64,000 nt of DNA, from assembly GCF_018802765.1 (NCBI RefSeq), contig NZ_CP069163.1:2428311-2492310 (forward strand), read 5' to 3'. The position numbers were made by a program, and so were the translations under genes. Positions within the stretch are counted from its first letter, which is position 1, and each line of letters starts with the position of its first letter. Shown here piece by piece: positions 45,606-54,798 of this stretch. The notes below the pieces were generated by a model, which was not told where the DNA came from, did not search any database, and saw nothing but the letters and a program-made list of their open reading frames with translations. The stretch comes from Paludibacterium sp. B53371. Lineage in GTDB: Bacteria; Pseudomonadota; Gammaproteobacteria; Burkholderiales; Chromobacteriaceae.

Positions 45606-48074
45606 ATGAAATATCTGATCATTGGCGGGGTGGCCGGCGGGGCCACGGCGGCGGCCAGGTTGCGCCGCAACGACGAGCAGGCCGAGATTGTCATGGTGGA
45701 GCGCGGCCCCTACATCAGCTTTGCCAACTGTGGCCTGCCCTATCATCTGTCCGGGGTCATCGCCGAGCGCGACGCGTTGCTGGTGACGTCCGAAGCCGCC
45801 TTCAGCCAGCGTTATGCGCTGACCGTTCACAGCCGTACCGAGGCCCTGGCCATCGACCGGCAGGCCAAAACCGTGCGTCTGCGTGATCTGGCAACGGGTG
45901 AGGAGCGTGACGAATCCTACGACAAGCTGCTGCTGGCACCGGGCGCCGAGCCGATCCGTCCCAGGCTGCCGGGCGCCGACAGTGCCCGTGTGTTCAGCCT
46001 GCGCAACCTGCCGGATCTGGACCGCATCATGGGCTATCTGCAAGACCAGTCGCCGCGCCGTGCCGTGGTGATCGGTGGCGGGTTCATCGGGATCGAGGTG
46101 GCAGAGAACCTGCACCAGCGCGGCATCGCGACCAGCATCGTCGAGGGCGCACCACAAATCCTGGCCCCCATCGATGAGGAGATGGCCGCCATCGTGCACC
46201 AGCATCTGCGCGATCAGCAGGTCGGACTGTATCTGTCCGACCGCATCGAGCGCCTGGAAGAGCAGCCAGACCACGCTGTGGTCGTGCTGCAAAGTGGCCA
46301 AAGGCTGGCCGCCGATCTGGTGATCATGGCGATTGGCGTGCGCCCGGAAACCACGCTGGCCAGCCAGGCAGGCCTGACGCTCGGCAGTACCGGCGGCATT
46401 GCCGTCAACGGCTGGCTGCAAACCAGTGATCCGGACATTTATGCCGTGGGGGACGCTGTGGAAGTGACAATGCGTGTCAGTGGCCAGCCGACGCTGATTC
46501 CCCTCGCCGGCCCGGCCAATCGCCAGGGACGGCTGGCAGCCGACAATATGTCGCAGGGGAATCGGCAGACGTACGGCGGCACGCAGGGGACAGCCATTCT
46601 CAAGGTCTTCGACTATGCAGTGGCCAGTACCGGGCTGAATGAAAAGCAATTGCGCAAACTGGGTCTGCCCTGGCACAGCACCATGATTCATGGTCAGTCG
46701 CATGCCAGCTATTACCCGGGGGCCCGCCCGCTGAGCATCAAGCTGCTGTATGCGCCGGATGGCAAGCTGCTCGGCGCGCAGGTGGTCGGTATCGAGGGGG
46801 TGGACAAGCGCATCGATGTCATCGCCACGGCACTGCATGCCGGTCTGACCGTCGGGCAGCTGGCCGATCTGGAGCTGGCCTATGCCCCTCCCTTCGGCTC
46901 AGCCAAGGACCCGGTCAATATTGCCGGACAGGTGGCACTCAATACCCTGCAGGGCCGGCACGAGGTCATCGACTGGGCCGGACTGAATGCCCTGCCGGCG
47001 GATGCCGTCCAGTTGCTGGATGTGCGCACGGCGCAAGAACACCAGCTGGGCACCATTCCCGGGGCACGCCATCTCGAGCTGGATCAGCTGCGCCGACAAC
47101 TCAATCAGCTGGACCGGCAGAAACCGGTGGTGGTGTTCTGTCAGGTCGGTCTGCGCGGCTACCTGGCCTACCGCATTCTCAAGCAACACGGCTTTCGGGT
47201 GCGCAACCTGAGCGGCGGCTACCAGACCTGGCGTCTGGCCAGCGTGCCACAGCACAATCCGCAGCCACCCGAACCAGCCCCTCTGCCGGCCGCGGCGGCA
47301 CAAGCAAACACCATGGAGGCACCACCGATGACCCACCCCACACCGCATACACTCGACGCGGTCGGCTTGCAGTGTCCGGGGCCGATCATGCAGACCAACC
47401 GTGCCATGGCAGCACTGCAGGATGGCGAACAACTGCAGGTCACGGCCTCCGACCCGGCCTTTGGCCGCGATGTGCAGTGCTGGGCGGAACAGACCGGCCA
47501 TCAGCTGCTGTCGGTCTCGCGGGCCGAAGGGCTGGTAACGGCATTGTTGCGCAAGGGACAGCCCGAAGCGTTGCCGCAAACCCTGCCCGGGGTCACCTCC
47601 CGCGATAAGACCACCCTGGTGGTGTTCAGTAGCGAGCTGGACCGTGTCATGGCCAGCCTGATCATTGCCAATGGCGCCCTGGCCATGGGCAAGCCGGTCA
47701 GCGTGTTCTTCACCTTCTGGGGGCTGAATGTGCTGCGCAAGGAGACGCCGCCAGCCGTGCGCAAATCATTCATGGACCGGATGTTCGGCGCCATGATGCC
47801 GCGCGGCGCCGCGCGGCTGAATTCGATCAGCAGGATGAACTTCGGTGGTCTGGGCGCCGGGCTGATCCGCAAGGTGATGCGCGACAAGCAGGTCGACCTG
47901 CCGGGCAAGCTGCTGCAGGATCTGGTAGCAGGCGGGGCACAGCTGATTGCCTGCCAGATGTCGATGGATGTGATGGGCATTCGTCACGAAGAGCTGATCG
48001 ACGGTGTGGAACTGGGCGGCGTGGCCACCTTCCTCGGGGAAGCCAGCGAGTCAGCCACCTCGCTGTTCATCTGA
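45606..48074 (+). CDS. Four-domain fusion: CoA-disulfide reductase, rhodanese, TusA, DsrE
   Basis: This 822-residue protein joins four sulfur-handling modules. First is a FAD/NAD(P) disulfide oxidoreductase of the CoADR type (about residues 1-445), with FAD loop GGVAGGATAAAR and single active Cys42 in FANCGLPYH. Next is a rhodanese domain (about 455-545) with Cys512 in VVFCQVGLRG. Then a TusA-like domain (about 575-650) with Cys590 in GLQCPGPIM, and last a DsrE-like domain (about 655-822) with Cys in LIACQMSMDVMGI. It probably moves persulfide sulfur between domains and reduces CoA-persulfide or polysulfide. GGGAGG precedes the ATG, and an inverted repeat lies in its promoter region. A CcdA-like gene follows. 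Confidence 0.9.
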   Translation: MKYLIIGGVAGGATAAARLRRNDEQAEIVMVERGPYISFANCGLPYHLSGVIAERDALLVTSEAAFSQRYALTVHSRTEALAIDRQAKTVRLRDLATGEERDESYDKLLLAPGAEPIRPRLPGADSARVFSLRNLPDLDRIMGYLQDQSPRRAVVIGGGFIGIEVAENLHQRGIATSIVEGAPQILAPIDEEMAAIVHQHLRDQQVGLYLSDRIERLEEQPDHAVVVLQSGQRLAADLVIMAIGVRPETTLASQAGLTLGSTGGIAVNGWLQTSDPDIYAVGDAVEVTMRVSGQPTLIPLAGPANRQGRLAADNMSQGNRQTYGGTQGTAILKVFDYAVASTGLNEKQLRKLGLPWHSTMIHGQSHASYYPGARPLSIKLLYAPDGKLLGAQVVGIEGVDKRIDVIATALHAGLTVGQLADLELAYAPPFGSAKDPVNIAGQVALNTLQGRHEVIDWAGLNALPADAVQLLDVRTAQEHQLGTIPGARHLELDQLRRQLNQLDRQKPVVVFCQVGLRGYLAYRILKQHGFRVRNLSGGYQTWRLASVPQHNPQPPEPAPLPAAAAQANTMEAPPMTHPTPHTLDAVGLQCPGPIMQTNRAMAALQDGEQLQVTASDPAFGRDVQCWAEQTGHQLLSVSRAEGLVTALLRKGQPEALPQTLPGVTSRDKTTLVVFSSELDRVMASLIIANGALAMGKPVSVFFTFWGLNVLRKETPPAVRKSFMDRMFGAMMPRGAARLNSISRMNFGGLGAGLIRKVMRDKQVDLPGKLLQDLVAGGAQLIACQMSMDVMGIRHEELIDGVELGGVATFLGEASESATSLFI

Positions 48075-48172
48075 GGCACGGCGGCGCCCAGATTCAGATT
48101 GATTTCTCGGCGGCGACAGGCGACCATCAGGCGATCAGCCGGCACAGACCGGCCAAGCAAACGGACTGCACC

Positions 48173-48784
48173 ATGTTGGCATTCAGCCTGAGCGCCTGCG
48201 CACTTACCCTGCAGGCAGGCTTGCTCTCGACACTCTCGCCTGTCTCCCTGCCGATGCTGCCGGTCGTCATGGCCGCCGCACGCACCTTTCCGCAGCGGGT
48301 GCTGCGGCTATTGGCCGCGCTGGCCCTGACTGACGCCCTGAGCAGTGCCAGCCTGGTACGCAGCGGCACGGTGCTGCTGCTTGATCCGGCGCTCTGCCGC
48401 CTGCTGGCGGCCACCTTGCTGGGCGGGCTGGGGCTGTGTCTGCTGCGCAGCAAGATCTCGCCGGGCCTGTCGCAGGCAACCCCCTGGCTGATCGGCCTGC
48501 TGCTCGGTCTGGCCTGGCCACCCAGCATCAGTCCCACACTGGGCATCGCCATGGTGCTGGTCAGCCAGGGCCAGAGCCTGCTGTCCCTGCTGCTGATGAT
48601 GCTGGTCTTCGGCACCAGTGCCGCCCTGCCGCTGTGGGGCTTGTCCGCCGTGTCGCGACTGGGTCTGACCGCGCCGGCCGGACCGCGCTGGCTGGGCGGC
48701 ACCTTGTTGCTGTTGGCGCTGCTGGTCTTGCCCGGTCTGGACATGACGCTGAAAGGCTGGCTGCTGGCGCAGACCCCGTTCTGA
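48173..48784 (+). CDS. CcdA/DsbD-like membrane protein lacking the redox cysteines
   Basis: The 203-residue protein has six hydrophobic helices and the layout of the CcdA/DsbD transmembrane reductant carrier. Where those proteins have a cysteine in the SPCxxP motif of helices 1 and 4, this one reads LSPVSLPMLP (Val24) and AWPPSISPTLG (Ser118). Disulfide exchange by the usual mechanism should therefore be impossible. It follows the sulfur-transfer fusion gene by 98 bp and is probably in the same transcript, so a role in moving a sulfur or related small species is possible. The family assignment rests on motif positions and is moderate. Confidence 0.6.
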   Translation: MLAFSLSACALTLQAGLLSTLSPVSLPMLPVVMAAARTFPQRVLRLLAALALTDALSSASLVRSGTVLLLDPALCRLLAATLLGGLGLCLLRSKISPGLSQATPWLIGLLLGLAWPPSISPTLGIAMVLVSQGQSLLSLLLMMLVFGTSAALPLWGLSAVSRLGLTAPAGPRWLGGTLLLLALLVLPGLDMTLKGWLLAQTPF

Positions 48785-48822
48785 CTCACGGCTTTGCGGC
48801 ACGGATTGAAAGCACGGCAGGC

Positions 48823-49959
48823 TCAGTCCCACAGAATGGCACGGTCGATTTGATCAATCCGGGTGACGCCGCAGAGCGCCATGCTGGTTTCCAGCTCTTT
48901 CTGGATGAGGTGCAGGCACTGACTGACCCCGGGCTGACCCAGTGCCCCCAGGCCGTACAGGAAACTGCGTCCGATCAGGGTGCCACGCGCACCGAGCGCC
49001 AGGGCGCGCAGCACGTCCTGACCACTGCGAATACCGCCATCCATCCACACCTCGATGTCCCGCCCGACCGCCTCGACAATGGCCGGCAAGGCCTCGACCG
49101 ACGCCGGCGCCCCGTCCAGCTGTCGCCCGCCGTGATTGGACACCACCAGGGCATCGGCGCCGCTGTCGGCCGCCAGACGGGCATCGCGCTCATCCAGGAT
49201 GCCCTTGAGAATCAGCTTGCCGCCCCACTGACGCTTGACCCACTCGACATCGGCCCAGCTGAGGGTCGGGTCGAACTGCTCGGCGGTCCAGGCGCTGAGC
49301 GAGCGCAGGTCGGTGACGTTCCTGGCATGGCCGACGATATTGCCGAAGCTGTGCCGGCGGGTGCCGAGCATGCCCAGACACCAGCGCGGCCGGGTAGCCA
49401 GATGCAACAGATTGGCCAGGGTCAGCCGGGGAGGGGTGGACAGGCCGTTTTTGATGTCCTTGTGACGCTGACCAAGGATCTGCAGGTCCAGTGTGAGCAT
49501 CAGTGCACTGCAGTTGGCCGCGCGCGCACGCGCGATCAGCTGTGCCATGAATTCGCGGTCGCGCATCATGTAGAGCTGAAACCAGAACGGTTCCGGGCTG
49601 TTGGCGGCAATGTCCTCGATCGAGCAGATGCTCATGGTCGACAGGGTAAACGGCACACCAAACGCTGCCGCGGCCCGGGCGGCGAGGATCTCGCCGTCGG
49701 CATGCTGCATACCGGCCAGACCGGTCGGCGCCAGCGCCACCGGCATGGCCACCGGCTGCCCGATCATCGTGCCGGCCGTGCTGCGCCCGGTCATGTCGAC
49801 GGCCACCCGCTGGCGGAAACGGATCGCCTGCAGGGCCTGCTCATTGGCACGATAAGTCGACTCGGTCCACGAACCACTGTCCGCGTAGTCGTAGAACATG
49901 CGCGGCACGCGCCGCTGCGCCAGCCGGCGCAAATCTTCGATGCAAGTCATCACGGCCAT
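48823..49959 (-). CDS. FMN-dependent alpha-hydroxy-acid oxidase/dehydrogenase
   Basis: The product (378 aa) is a TIM-barrel flavoenzyme of the L-lactate dehydrogenase / glycolate oxidase family. Visible features: ALAPTGLAGMQHADGE for FMN binding, FQLYMMRDREF, KGILDERDA with the FMN-contact Lys, catalytic His in VVSNHGGRQLDG, and the late DGGIRSGQDVLRALALGA. It oxidises a 2-hydroxy acid such as lactate, glycolate or mandelate; the substrate is not settled. GGAGG lies 6 nt upstream of the chosen ATG; other in-frame starts lie within 9 bp either side. It is a lone gene, convergent with the CcdA-like gene. Confidence 0.85.
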   Translation of the reverse strand: MAVMTCIEDLRRLAQRRVPRMFYDYADSGSWTESTYRANEQALQAIRFRQRVAVDMTGRSTAGTMIGQPVAMPVALAPTGLAGMQHADGEILAARAAAAFGVPFTLSTMSICSIEDIAANSPEPFWFQLYMMRDREFMAQLIARARAANCSALMLTLDLQILGQRHKDIKNGLSTPPRLTLANLLHLATRPRWCLGMLGTRRHSFGNIVGHARNVTDLRSLSAWTAEQFDPTLSWADVEWVKRQWGGKLILKGILDERDARLAADSGADALVVSNHGGRQLDGAPASVEALPAIVEAVGRDIEVWMDGGIRSGQDVLRALALGARGTLIGRSFLYGLGALGQPGVSQCLHLIQKELETSMALCGVTRIDQIDRAILWD

Positions 49960-50184
49960 CACCATCCTCCGGATAAAAATGCCACACTGGCCAAGCCATG
50001 ACCTTAACCCGCCATTCCATTGGCATCAAGCGACTTTTCCCACCCATTCGGCCTGCCGTTCAGACACTTAACAGAAGAGTATTTTTTGGTGATTTCCCCG
50101 CCTTCTGCTACCATCCCTCCCCTGATTTGCACTGCCAAAATCCAATAAATAACTAAAAAAGCATTCCTTCACGAGAGAAAACAG

Positions 50185-51549
50185 ATGTCATACCCACAAC
50201 AGTGCCTGCCGCGTCTGCGCGTCGGCATGCTGGCCCTGCTGCTGTCCGGCAGCGCCCTGGCCTCCGGTTACAATTTCGGTTCGCAGAGCGTGTCGGCTCA
50301 GGGCAGCTCGCATGCCAATGGCGCCGAAGCCGCCGATGCCTCGACCCTGTATTACAACCCGGCCGGCATGACGCGCCTGGCCGGCGATCAGCTCAGCTTC
50401 GGCATGACCACCGTCATCCCGCAAACCAGCTATGAAGATCATGGCTCGACCTACCCGGTCTTCCATGGCGGCACACAGCAGCAAACCGCGGCAACCGGCG
50501 ACAACGGCGGCCACTTTGCCCCGTCATCGGTCACCGTCCCCAGTTTCTATCTGACACACCAGGTCAACGACCGCCTGCACCTGGGCTTTGCCCTGTTTGT
50601 GCCTTATGGCGCCCAGCTCAACTACGGCAGCAGCTGGGTCGGCCGCTACGCCATGGAAAGCGTCAAGCTGGAGTCGGTAAACTTCAATCCCTCGCTGGCA
50701 TTGAAGCTGGATGAACGTCAGTCGGTCGCCCTCGGCGTGTCGGCACAATACATGCGGGCCCATCTGCAAAAGGCCGTCGATCTGGCGGCCCTGACCCCGC
50801 TGGCAACCCAGGATGGGCAGGCCTCGTTCTCGGCTGACTCCTGGGGCTATGGCTTCAATCTGGGCTATCTGTTCGAACTGGACGATCACACCCGCTTTGG
50901 CCTGGCTTACCGCTCGCGCATCAAGCAAGCGCTGAGTGGCTCGGCACACTGGGACTTCTCCGGCAATCCGAACTTCATCCAGACACTGGGACGTACCTGG
51001 CACCCGGATTCGTCCGCCACCACCGATGTCACCACCCCGGCCTCGGCCAGTGCCAACTTCTATCACGACCTGACCGACAAGCTGGCTGTGATGGGCAATA
51101 TCACCTGGACCGGCCACTCGGACATGCAGAGCATCACCATCAAGCTGCCGGGCACCACCCAGGGCGATATGGTGATCAATCAGCAGTGGCGCGACTCCTG
51201 GCTGTATGCGCTGGGTGCCAACTACAAGTGGAATGAGCGCCTGATGCTGCGCACCGGCGTGGCCTATGATCAGTCTCCGGTGTCGGACGATACCCTGCGT
51301 CACCCGGCCCTGCCGGACAGCGATCGCTACTGGATCTCACTGGGTGCCAATCTGCGGCTCGACAAGCAATCCTCGCTCGACTTTGCCTACAGCTACGTGT
51401 TCTTCCGCGACGCGACCGTCAACTACAGCGACCGTTGCGCCCCCCAGGCGGCGGCAGTCACCGCCTGCACCGGCAATGGCGAAACCACTCGCGGGACCTA
51501 CAAGACCTCGCTGCAGTTGCTCGGTCTGCAGTACAACTATCGTTTCTGA
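50185..51549 (+). CDS. FadL/OmpP1-family outer membrane transporter
   Basis: The 454-residue protein has a signal peptide (cleavage after ALA at about residue 27) and the FadL N-terminal hatch region: SGYNFGSQSVSAQG and EAADASTLYYNPAGM. A long beta-barrel follows and ends in an aromatic residue (NYRF), as outer-membrane barrels do. It takes up long-chain fatty acids or aromatic hydrophobics across the outer membrane. The first hairpin repeat lies just past its stop. Confidence 0.88.
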   Translation: MSYPQQCLPRLRVGMLALLLSGSALASGYNFGSQSVSAQGSSHANGAEAADASTLYYNPAGMTRLAGDQLSFGMTTVIPQTSYEDHGSTYPVFHGGTQQQTAATGDNGGHFAPSSVTVPSFYLTHQVNDRLHLGFALFVPYGAQLNYGSSWVGRYAMESVKLESVNFNPSLALKLDERQSVALGVSAQYMRAHLQKAVDLAALTPLATQDGQASFSADSWGYGFNLGYLFELDDHTRFGLAYRSRIKQALSGSAHWDFSGNPNFIQTLGRTWHPDSSATTDVTTPASASANFYHDLTDKLAVMGNITWTGHSDMQSITIKLPGTTQGDMVINQQWRDSWLYALGANYKWNERLMLRTGVAYDQSPVSDDTLRHPALPDSDRYWISLGANLRLDKQSSLDFAYSYVFFRDATVNYSDRCAPQAAAVTACTGNGETTRGTYKTSLQLLGLQYNYRF

Positions 51550-51563
51550 TCGCGCTTGACCAA

Positions 51564-51626
51564 GCACAGGGGGTCAGGTCTTGTTTTTTGCATGTAGTGC
51601 AAAAAACAAGACCTGACCCCCTGTGC
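51564..51626. repeat. Long perfect hairpin, GGGGTCAGGTCTTG family, copy 1
   Basis: A perfect 29-bp inverted repeat with a 5-nt loop lies between the fadL and ytfH-like stops. It shares the core GGGGTCAGGTCTTG with the hairpin at 52999-53056. Hairpins with this core are often found near REP-associated (Y1) transposase elements in proteobacteria. It may also act as a two-way terminator. Confidence 0.8.
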
Positions 51627-51630
51627 GTTT

Positions 51631-52047
51631 TTAGGCTTCGACCCGCGCCTCCGTCATGGCGGCAGACTGGCGTCCTTGTGCGTCGAGCAATTGCGGCAAG
51701 TGGTGCTCGATCCAGTCGGTCAGTTGCTGGACATGCAGGCCGATACCCTCGCCCAGCGGGGTCAGCGAATACTCGACATGCGGCGGTACCACCGGGAAGG
51801 AGATCCGCCGGACGAAGCCGTCCTGCTCCAGCTGCTGCAGGGTCTGCGCCAGCATTTTTTCACTCACGCCACCGATTTTGCGCCGCAGTTCGCTGAAACG
51901 GTGCACGCCATCCATCAACGCCATCAGCACCAGCGTGCCCCACTGGCTGGTCACATGTTTGAGAATATCGCGCGACGGACACTCCGCCGCGAGCACATTG
52001 CCCCGGCGCATGGCGGCGGCCAGCACCCCTGACTGTCGGTCTTCCAT
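51631..52047 (-). CDS. ytfH: HxlR-family transcriptional regulator (YtfH-like)
   Basis: The 138-residue product has the HxlR winged helix-turn-helix: a Cys at about residue 23 (AECPSRDIL), HRFSELRRKIGGVSEKMLAQTL in the recognition region, and VEYSLTPLGEGI. It is divergent from qorB, the same arrangement as ytfH-ytfG in E. coli. A TACTT-N5-AAGTA inverted repeat and a direct repeat lie between the two genes. HxlR proteins respond to redox or aldehyde signals, and this one probably controls qorB. AAGG precedes the ATG. Confidence 0.88.
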   Translation of the reverse strand: MEDRQSGVLAAAMRRGNVLAAECPSRDILKHVTSQWGTLVLMALMDGVHRFSELRRKIGGVSEKMLAQTLQQLEQDGFVRRISFPVVPPHVEYSLTPLGEGIGLHVQQLTDWIEHHLPQLLDAQGRQSAAMTEARVEA

Positions 52048-52048
52048 A

Positions 52049-52085
52049 TACTTACCTTTTTGTGCGTACTTACTTTTTGAAAGTA
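52049..52085. promoter_or_regulatory. Operator-like repeats between ytfH and qorB
   Basis: TACTTACCTTTTTG (52049-52062) and TACTTACTTTTTG (52067-52079) form an 18-bp-spaced direct repeat. Overlapping them, TACTT-N5-AAGTA at 52071-52085 is a short palindrome. Both are plausible binding sites of the adjacent HxlR regulator. Confidence 0.5.
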
Positions 52086-52135
52086 TAGCCGATATGCTGG
52101 CCGTGTTCACTTCAACACGCAAAAAGGAAAACAAG

Positions 52136-52987
52136 ATGATTGCCATTACCGGTGCCACTGGCCAGCTCGGCCAACTCGTAATCCGCGCCTTGCTCGACAA
52201 AGTGCCTGCCGGGCAGATTGTCGCCATCGTGCGCAATGTGGACAAAGCGCGCGATCTCGCCGCCCTCGGCGTCACCGTGCGCCAGGCCGACTACAACCAG
52301 CCCGCAGGCTGGCCGGATGCACTGCAAGGGGTGGAAAAACTGCTGCTGATCTCCTCCAGCGAGGTGGGACAACGCACACAGCAGCACCGCCATGTGATCG
52401 ATGCCGCCGGGCAAGCTGGCGTCCAATTGCTGGCCTACACCAGCCTGCTGCATGCGGACAGCTCGCCGCTGGGACTGGCCGAAGAGCATCGCGCCACTGA
52501 AGCCGCGATCCGCGCCTCCGGTCTGCCCTTCGTCCTGCTGCGCAATGGCTGGTATACCGAGAATTATGCGATGGGAATTGGCGCCGCGCTGGCCCTGGCT
52601 TCCCTGTACGGCAGCGCGGGCGAGGGACGGATTGCCTCGGCCAGCCGCGCCGACTATGCCGAAGCGGCTGCCGTGGTATTGAGCAGCGGACAGCAGGCAG
52701 GCAAGGTCTATGAACTGGCCGGTGACACGGCCTATACCCTGGGTGATTTCGCCGCGGAAATCTCGCAGCAGACTGGCCGCAGCATCCCCTATGTCAACCT
52801 GCCGGAGCAGGATTACAAGCAAGCCTTGCTGGGGGCCGGCCTGCCTGAACCGTTGGCCGGCTTGCTGGCCGACTCCGATGCCGGTGTGGCCAAAGGGGGA
52901 CTGTTTGATGCCGGTCGCCAACTGAGCCAACTGATCGGCCGGCCGACCACCGCCTGGCAAAGCGAAGTCACTAAAGCGCTGTCCTGA
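52136..52987 (+). CDS. qorB: NAD(P)H:quinone oxidoreductase (QOR2-like)
   Basis: The 283-residue product is an atypical short-chain dehydrogenase of the NmrA/QorB type: the Rossmann loop is ITGATGQLGQLVIRALL and later motifs YTSLLHADSSPLGLAEEH and RNGWYTENY match YtfG. It reduces quinones with NADPH in E. coli. AAGGAAA precedes the ATG. The adjacent divergent HxlR gene supports the identification. Confidence 0.9.
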   Translation: MIAITGATGQLGQLVIRALLDKVPAGQIVAIVRNVDKARDLAALGVTVRQADYNQPAGWPDALQGVEKLLLISSSEVGQRTQQHRHVIDAAGQAGVQLLAYTSLLHADSSPLGLAEEHRATEAAIRASGLPFVLLRNGWYTENYAMGIGAALALASLYGSAGEGRIASASRADYAEAAAVVLSSGQQAGKVYELAGDTAYTLGDFAAEISQQTGRSIPYVNLPEQDYKQALLGAGLPEPLAGLLADSDAGVAKGGLFDAGRQLSQLIGRPTTAWQSEVTKALS

Positions 52988-52998
52988 ACCACATCAAC

Positions 52999-53056
52999 AG
53001 ACGGGGTCAGGTCTTGAATCTTGCATTCACGCAAAATTCAAGACCTGACCCCGTCT
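52999..53056. repeat. Long hairpin, GGGGTCAGGTCTTG family, copy 2
   Basis: A 26-bp inverted repeat with one mismatch and a 6-nt loop lies between the convergent qorB and flavoprotein genes. Together with 51564-51626 it brackets the ytfH-qorB pair. Confidence 0.8.
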
Positions 53057-53071
53057 TTAGGTTCGGTCGTA

Positions 53072-54667
53072 TCAGGCCGTGATTGCCTGCGCCACCGCTT
53101 CGGCGACCTTGATGCCGTCGATGCCGGCCGACAGGATGCCGCCGGCGTAACCCGCCCCCTCTCCGGCCGGGTACAGTCCCTTGACGTTCAGGCTCTGGCA
53201 GTCTTCGCCCCGGGTGATGCGCAAGGGCGAGCTGGTGCGGGTTTCCACCCCGGTGAGCACCGCATCGTGCATGGCAAAGCCGCGGATCTTCTTGTCAAAG
53301 GCCGGCAGGGCCTCGCGCATGGCGGCAATGGCATAGTCCGGCAAGGCGGTGGACAGGTCGGTCAGGTGCACGCCGGGCTGATAGGACGGGATCACGGCAC
53401 CAAGCTTGGTGGAGGGGCGCCCGGCCAGGAAGTCACCGACCAGCTGGCCCGGCGCCTCGTAGGTACAGCCCCCCAGTTGATAGGCATGGCTTTCCAGTGC
53501 GCGCTGGAAGGCGATGCCGGCCAGCGGGCCGCCCGGATAGTCATCCGGGGTGATGCCGACCACGATACCGGCATTGGCGTTGCGCTCGTTGCGCGAGTAC
53601 TGGCTCATGCCATTGGTCACCACCCGTCCCGGTTCGGAGGTGGCTGCCACCACCTGTCCCCCCGGGCACATGCAGAAGCTGTAGACCGAGCGGCCGTTGG
53701 CGGCATGGTGAACCAGCTTGTAGTCCGCCGCACCGAGAATCTCGTTGCCGGCGTACTTGCCCCAGCGCACCTTGTCGATCAGCGATTGCGGATGCTCGAT
53801 GCGGAAGCCAACCGAGAACGGCTTGGCTTCCATGAAGACACCGCGCTCATGCAGCATCTCGAAGGTATCGCGCGCACTGTGTCCCAGCGCCATCACGACG
53901 TGATCGGCGCGGATTTGCTCACCGCTGGCCAGGGTCAGGCCGCGCACCCTGCCGTCTTCGATCAGAACATCGGTCACGCGTTGCTGAAAGCGGATCTCGC
54001 CGCCCAGCGACTCAATCTCGGCACGCATTTTTTCCACCATGCTCACCAGACGGAAAGTGCCGATGTGCGGCTTGGCGATGTAGAGGATTTCTTCCGGCGC
54101 ACCGGCCTTGACGAACTCGGTCAGCACCTTGCGGCCGAGGAAGCGCGGGTCTTTGACCTGGCTGTAGAGCTTGCCGTCGGAGAAGGTGCCTGCCCCGCCT
54201 TCGCCGAACTGCACGTTCGATTCGGGATGCAGATTGTTCTTGCGCCACAGGTCCCAGGTGTCCTTGGTGCGTTCGCGCACTTTCTTGCCGCGCTCCAGCA
54301 CCAGCGGCTTGAAGCCCATCTGGGCCAGGATCAGGGCGGCAAAGATGCCACAGGGGCCAAAGCCGACCACCACCGGGCGGTGTTCGATCTGTGCCGGCGC
54401 CTGACAGACAAAGTGGTAGCTGGTATCCGGAGTGGGCAGGATGTGCGGATCGCCCTGGAACTTGGCCAGCAGCTTGTCTTCGTGCTCGACGCGGGCATCG
54501 ATGATGTAGGTCAGCATCATCATCGACTTGCGCGCATCGTAGCTGCGCTTGTAGACGGTGAAGTCGTGCAATTGGGCGGCCGGAATGCCGAGGCGGGTCA
54601 GAATGGCGGCCTGCAGGGCCTCCGCCGGGTGCTCCAGCGGCAGCTTCAATTCGGTAATGCGTAACAT
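53072..54667 (-). CDS. FAD-dependent oxidoreductase (COG2509-type)
   Basis: The 531-residue protein has an N-terminal S4-like or ferredoxin-like module of about 90 residues, then a FAD Rossmann domain (VVVGFGPCGIFAALILA near residue 98). Further family motifs include NVQFGEGGAGTFSDGKL and a C-terminal GLYPAGEGAGYAGGILSAGIDG. Members of this family are predicted flavin dehydrogenases without a settled substrate. It is convergent with qorB and has the second hairpin between the stops. Confidence 0.8.
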   Translation of the reverse strand: MLRITELKLPLEHPAEALQAAILTRLGIPAAQLHDFTVYKRSYDARKSMMMLTYIIDARVEHEDKLLAKFQGDPHILPTPDTSYHFVCQAPAQIEHRPVVVGFGPCGIFAALILAQMGFKPLVLERGKKVRERTKDTWDLWRKNNLHPESNVQFGEGGAGTFSDGKLYSQVKDPRFLGRKVLTEFVKAGAPEEILYIAKPHIGTFRLVSMVEKMRAEIESLGGEIRFQQRVTDVLIEDGRVRGLTLASGEQIRADHVVMALGHSARDTFEMLHERGVFMEAKPFSVGFRIEHPQSLIDKVRWGKYAGNEILGAADYKLVHHAANGRSVYSFCMCPGGQVVAATSEPGRVVTNGMSQYSRNERNANAGIVVGITPDDYPGGPLAGIAFQRALESHAYQLGGCTYEAPGQLVGDFLAGRPSTKLGAVIPSYQPGVHLTDLSTALPDYAIAAMREALPAFDKKIRGFAMHDAVLTGVETRTSSPLRITRGEDCQSLNVKGLYPAGEGAGYAGGILSAGIDGIKVAEAVAQAITA

Positions 54668-54798
54668 GGATTGTCCAAACGGGTTGGTAGCTATTCAACA
54701 ACCCGTCATTGTAGCTGGCTGCGGCAGCAAGAGAAATGCTCTTGCTGCCCGGCACGGTCATCTCACCGCCCGAAGTGCTGTCGGCTCAGGGACCCGTG

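Noticed and set aside
51564-53056. Insertion sequence carrying ytfH and qorB
   Set aside because: No transposase and no target-site duplication; each hairpin is self-contained, so they are treated as separate repeats.
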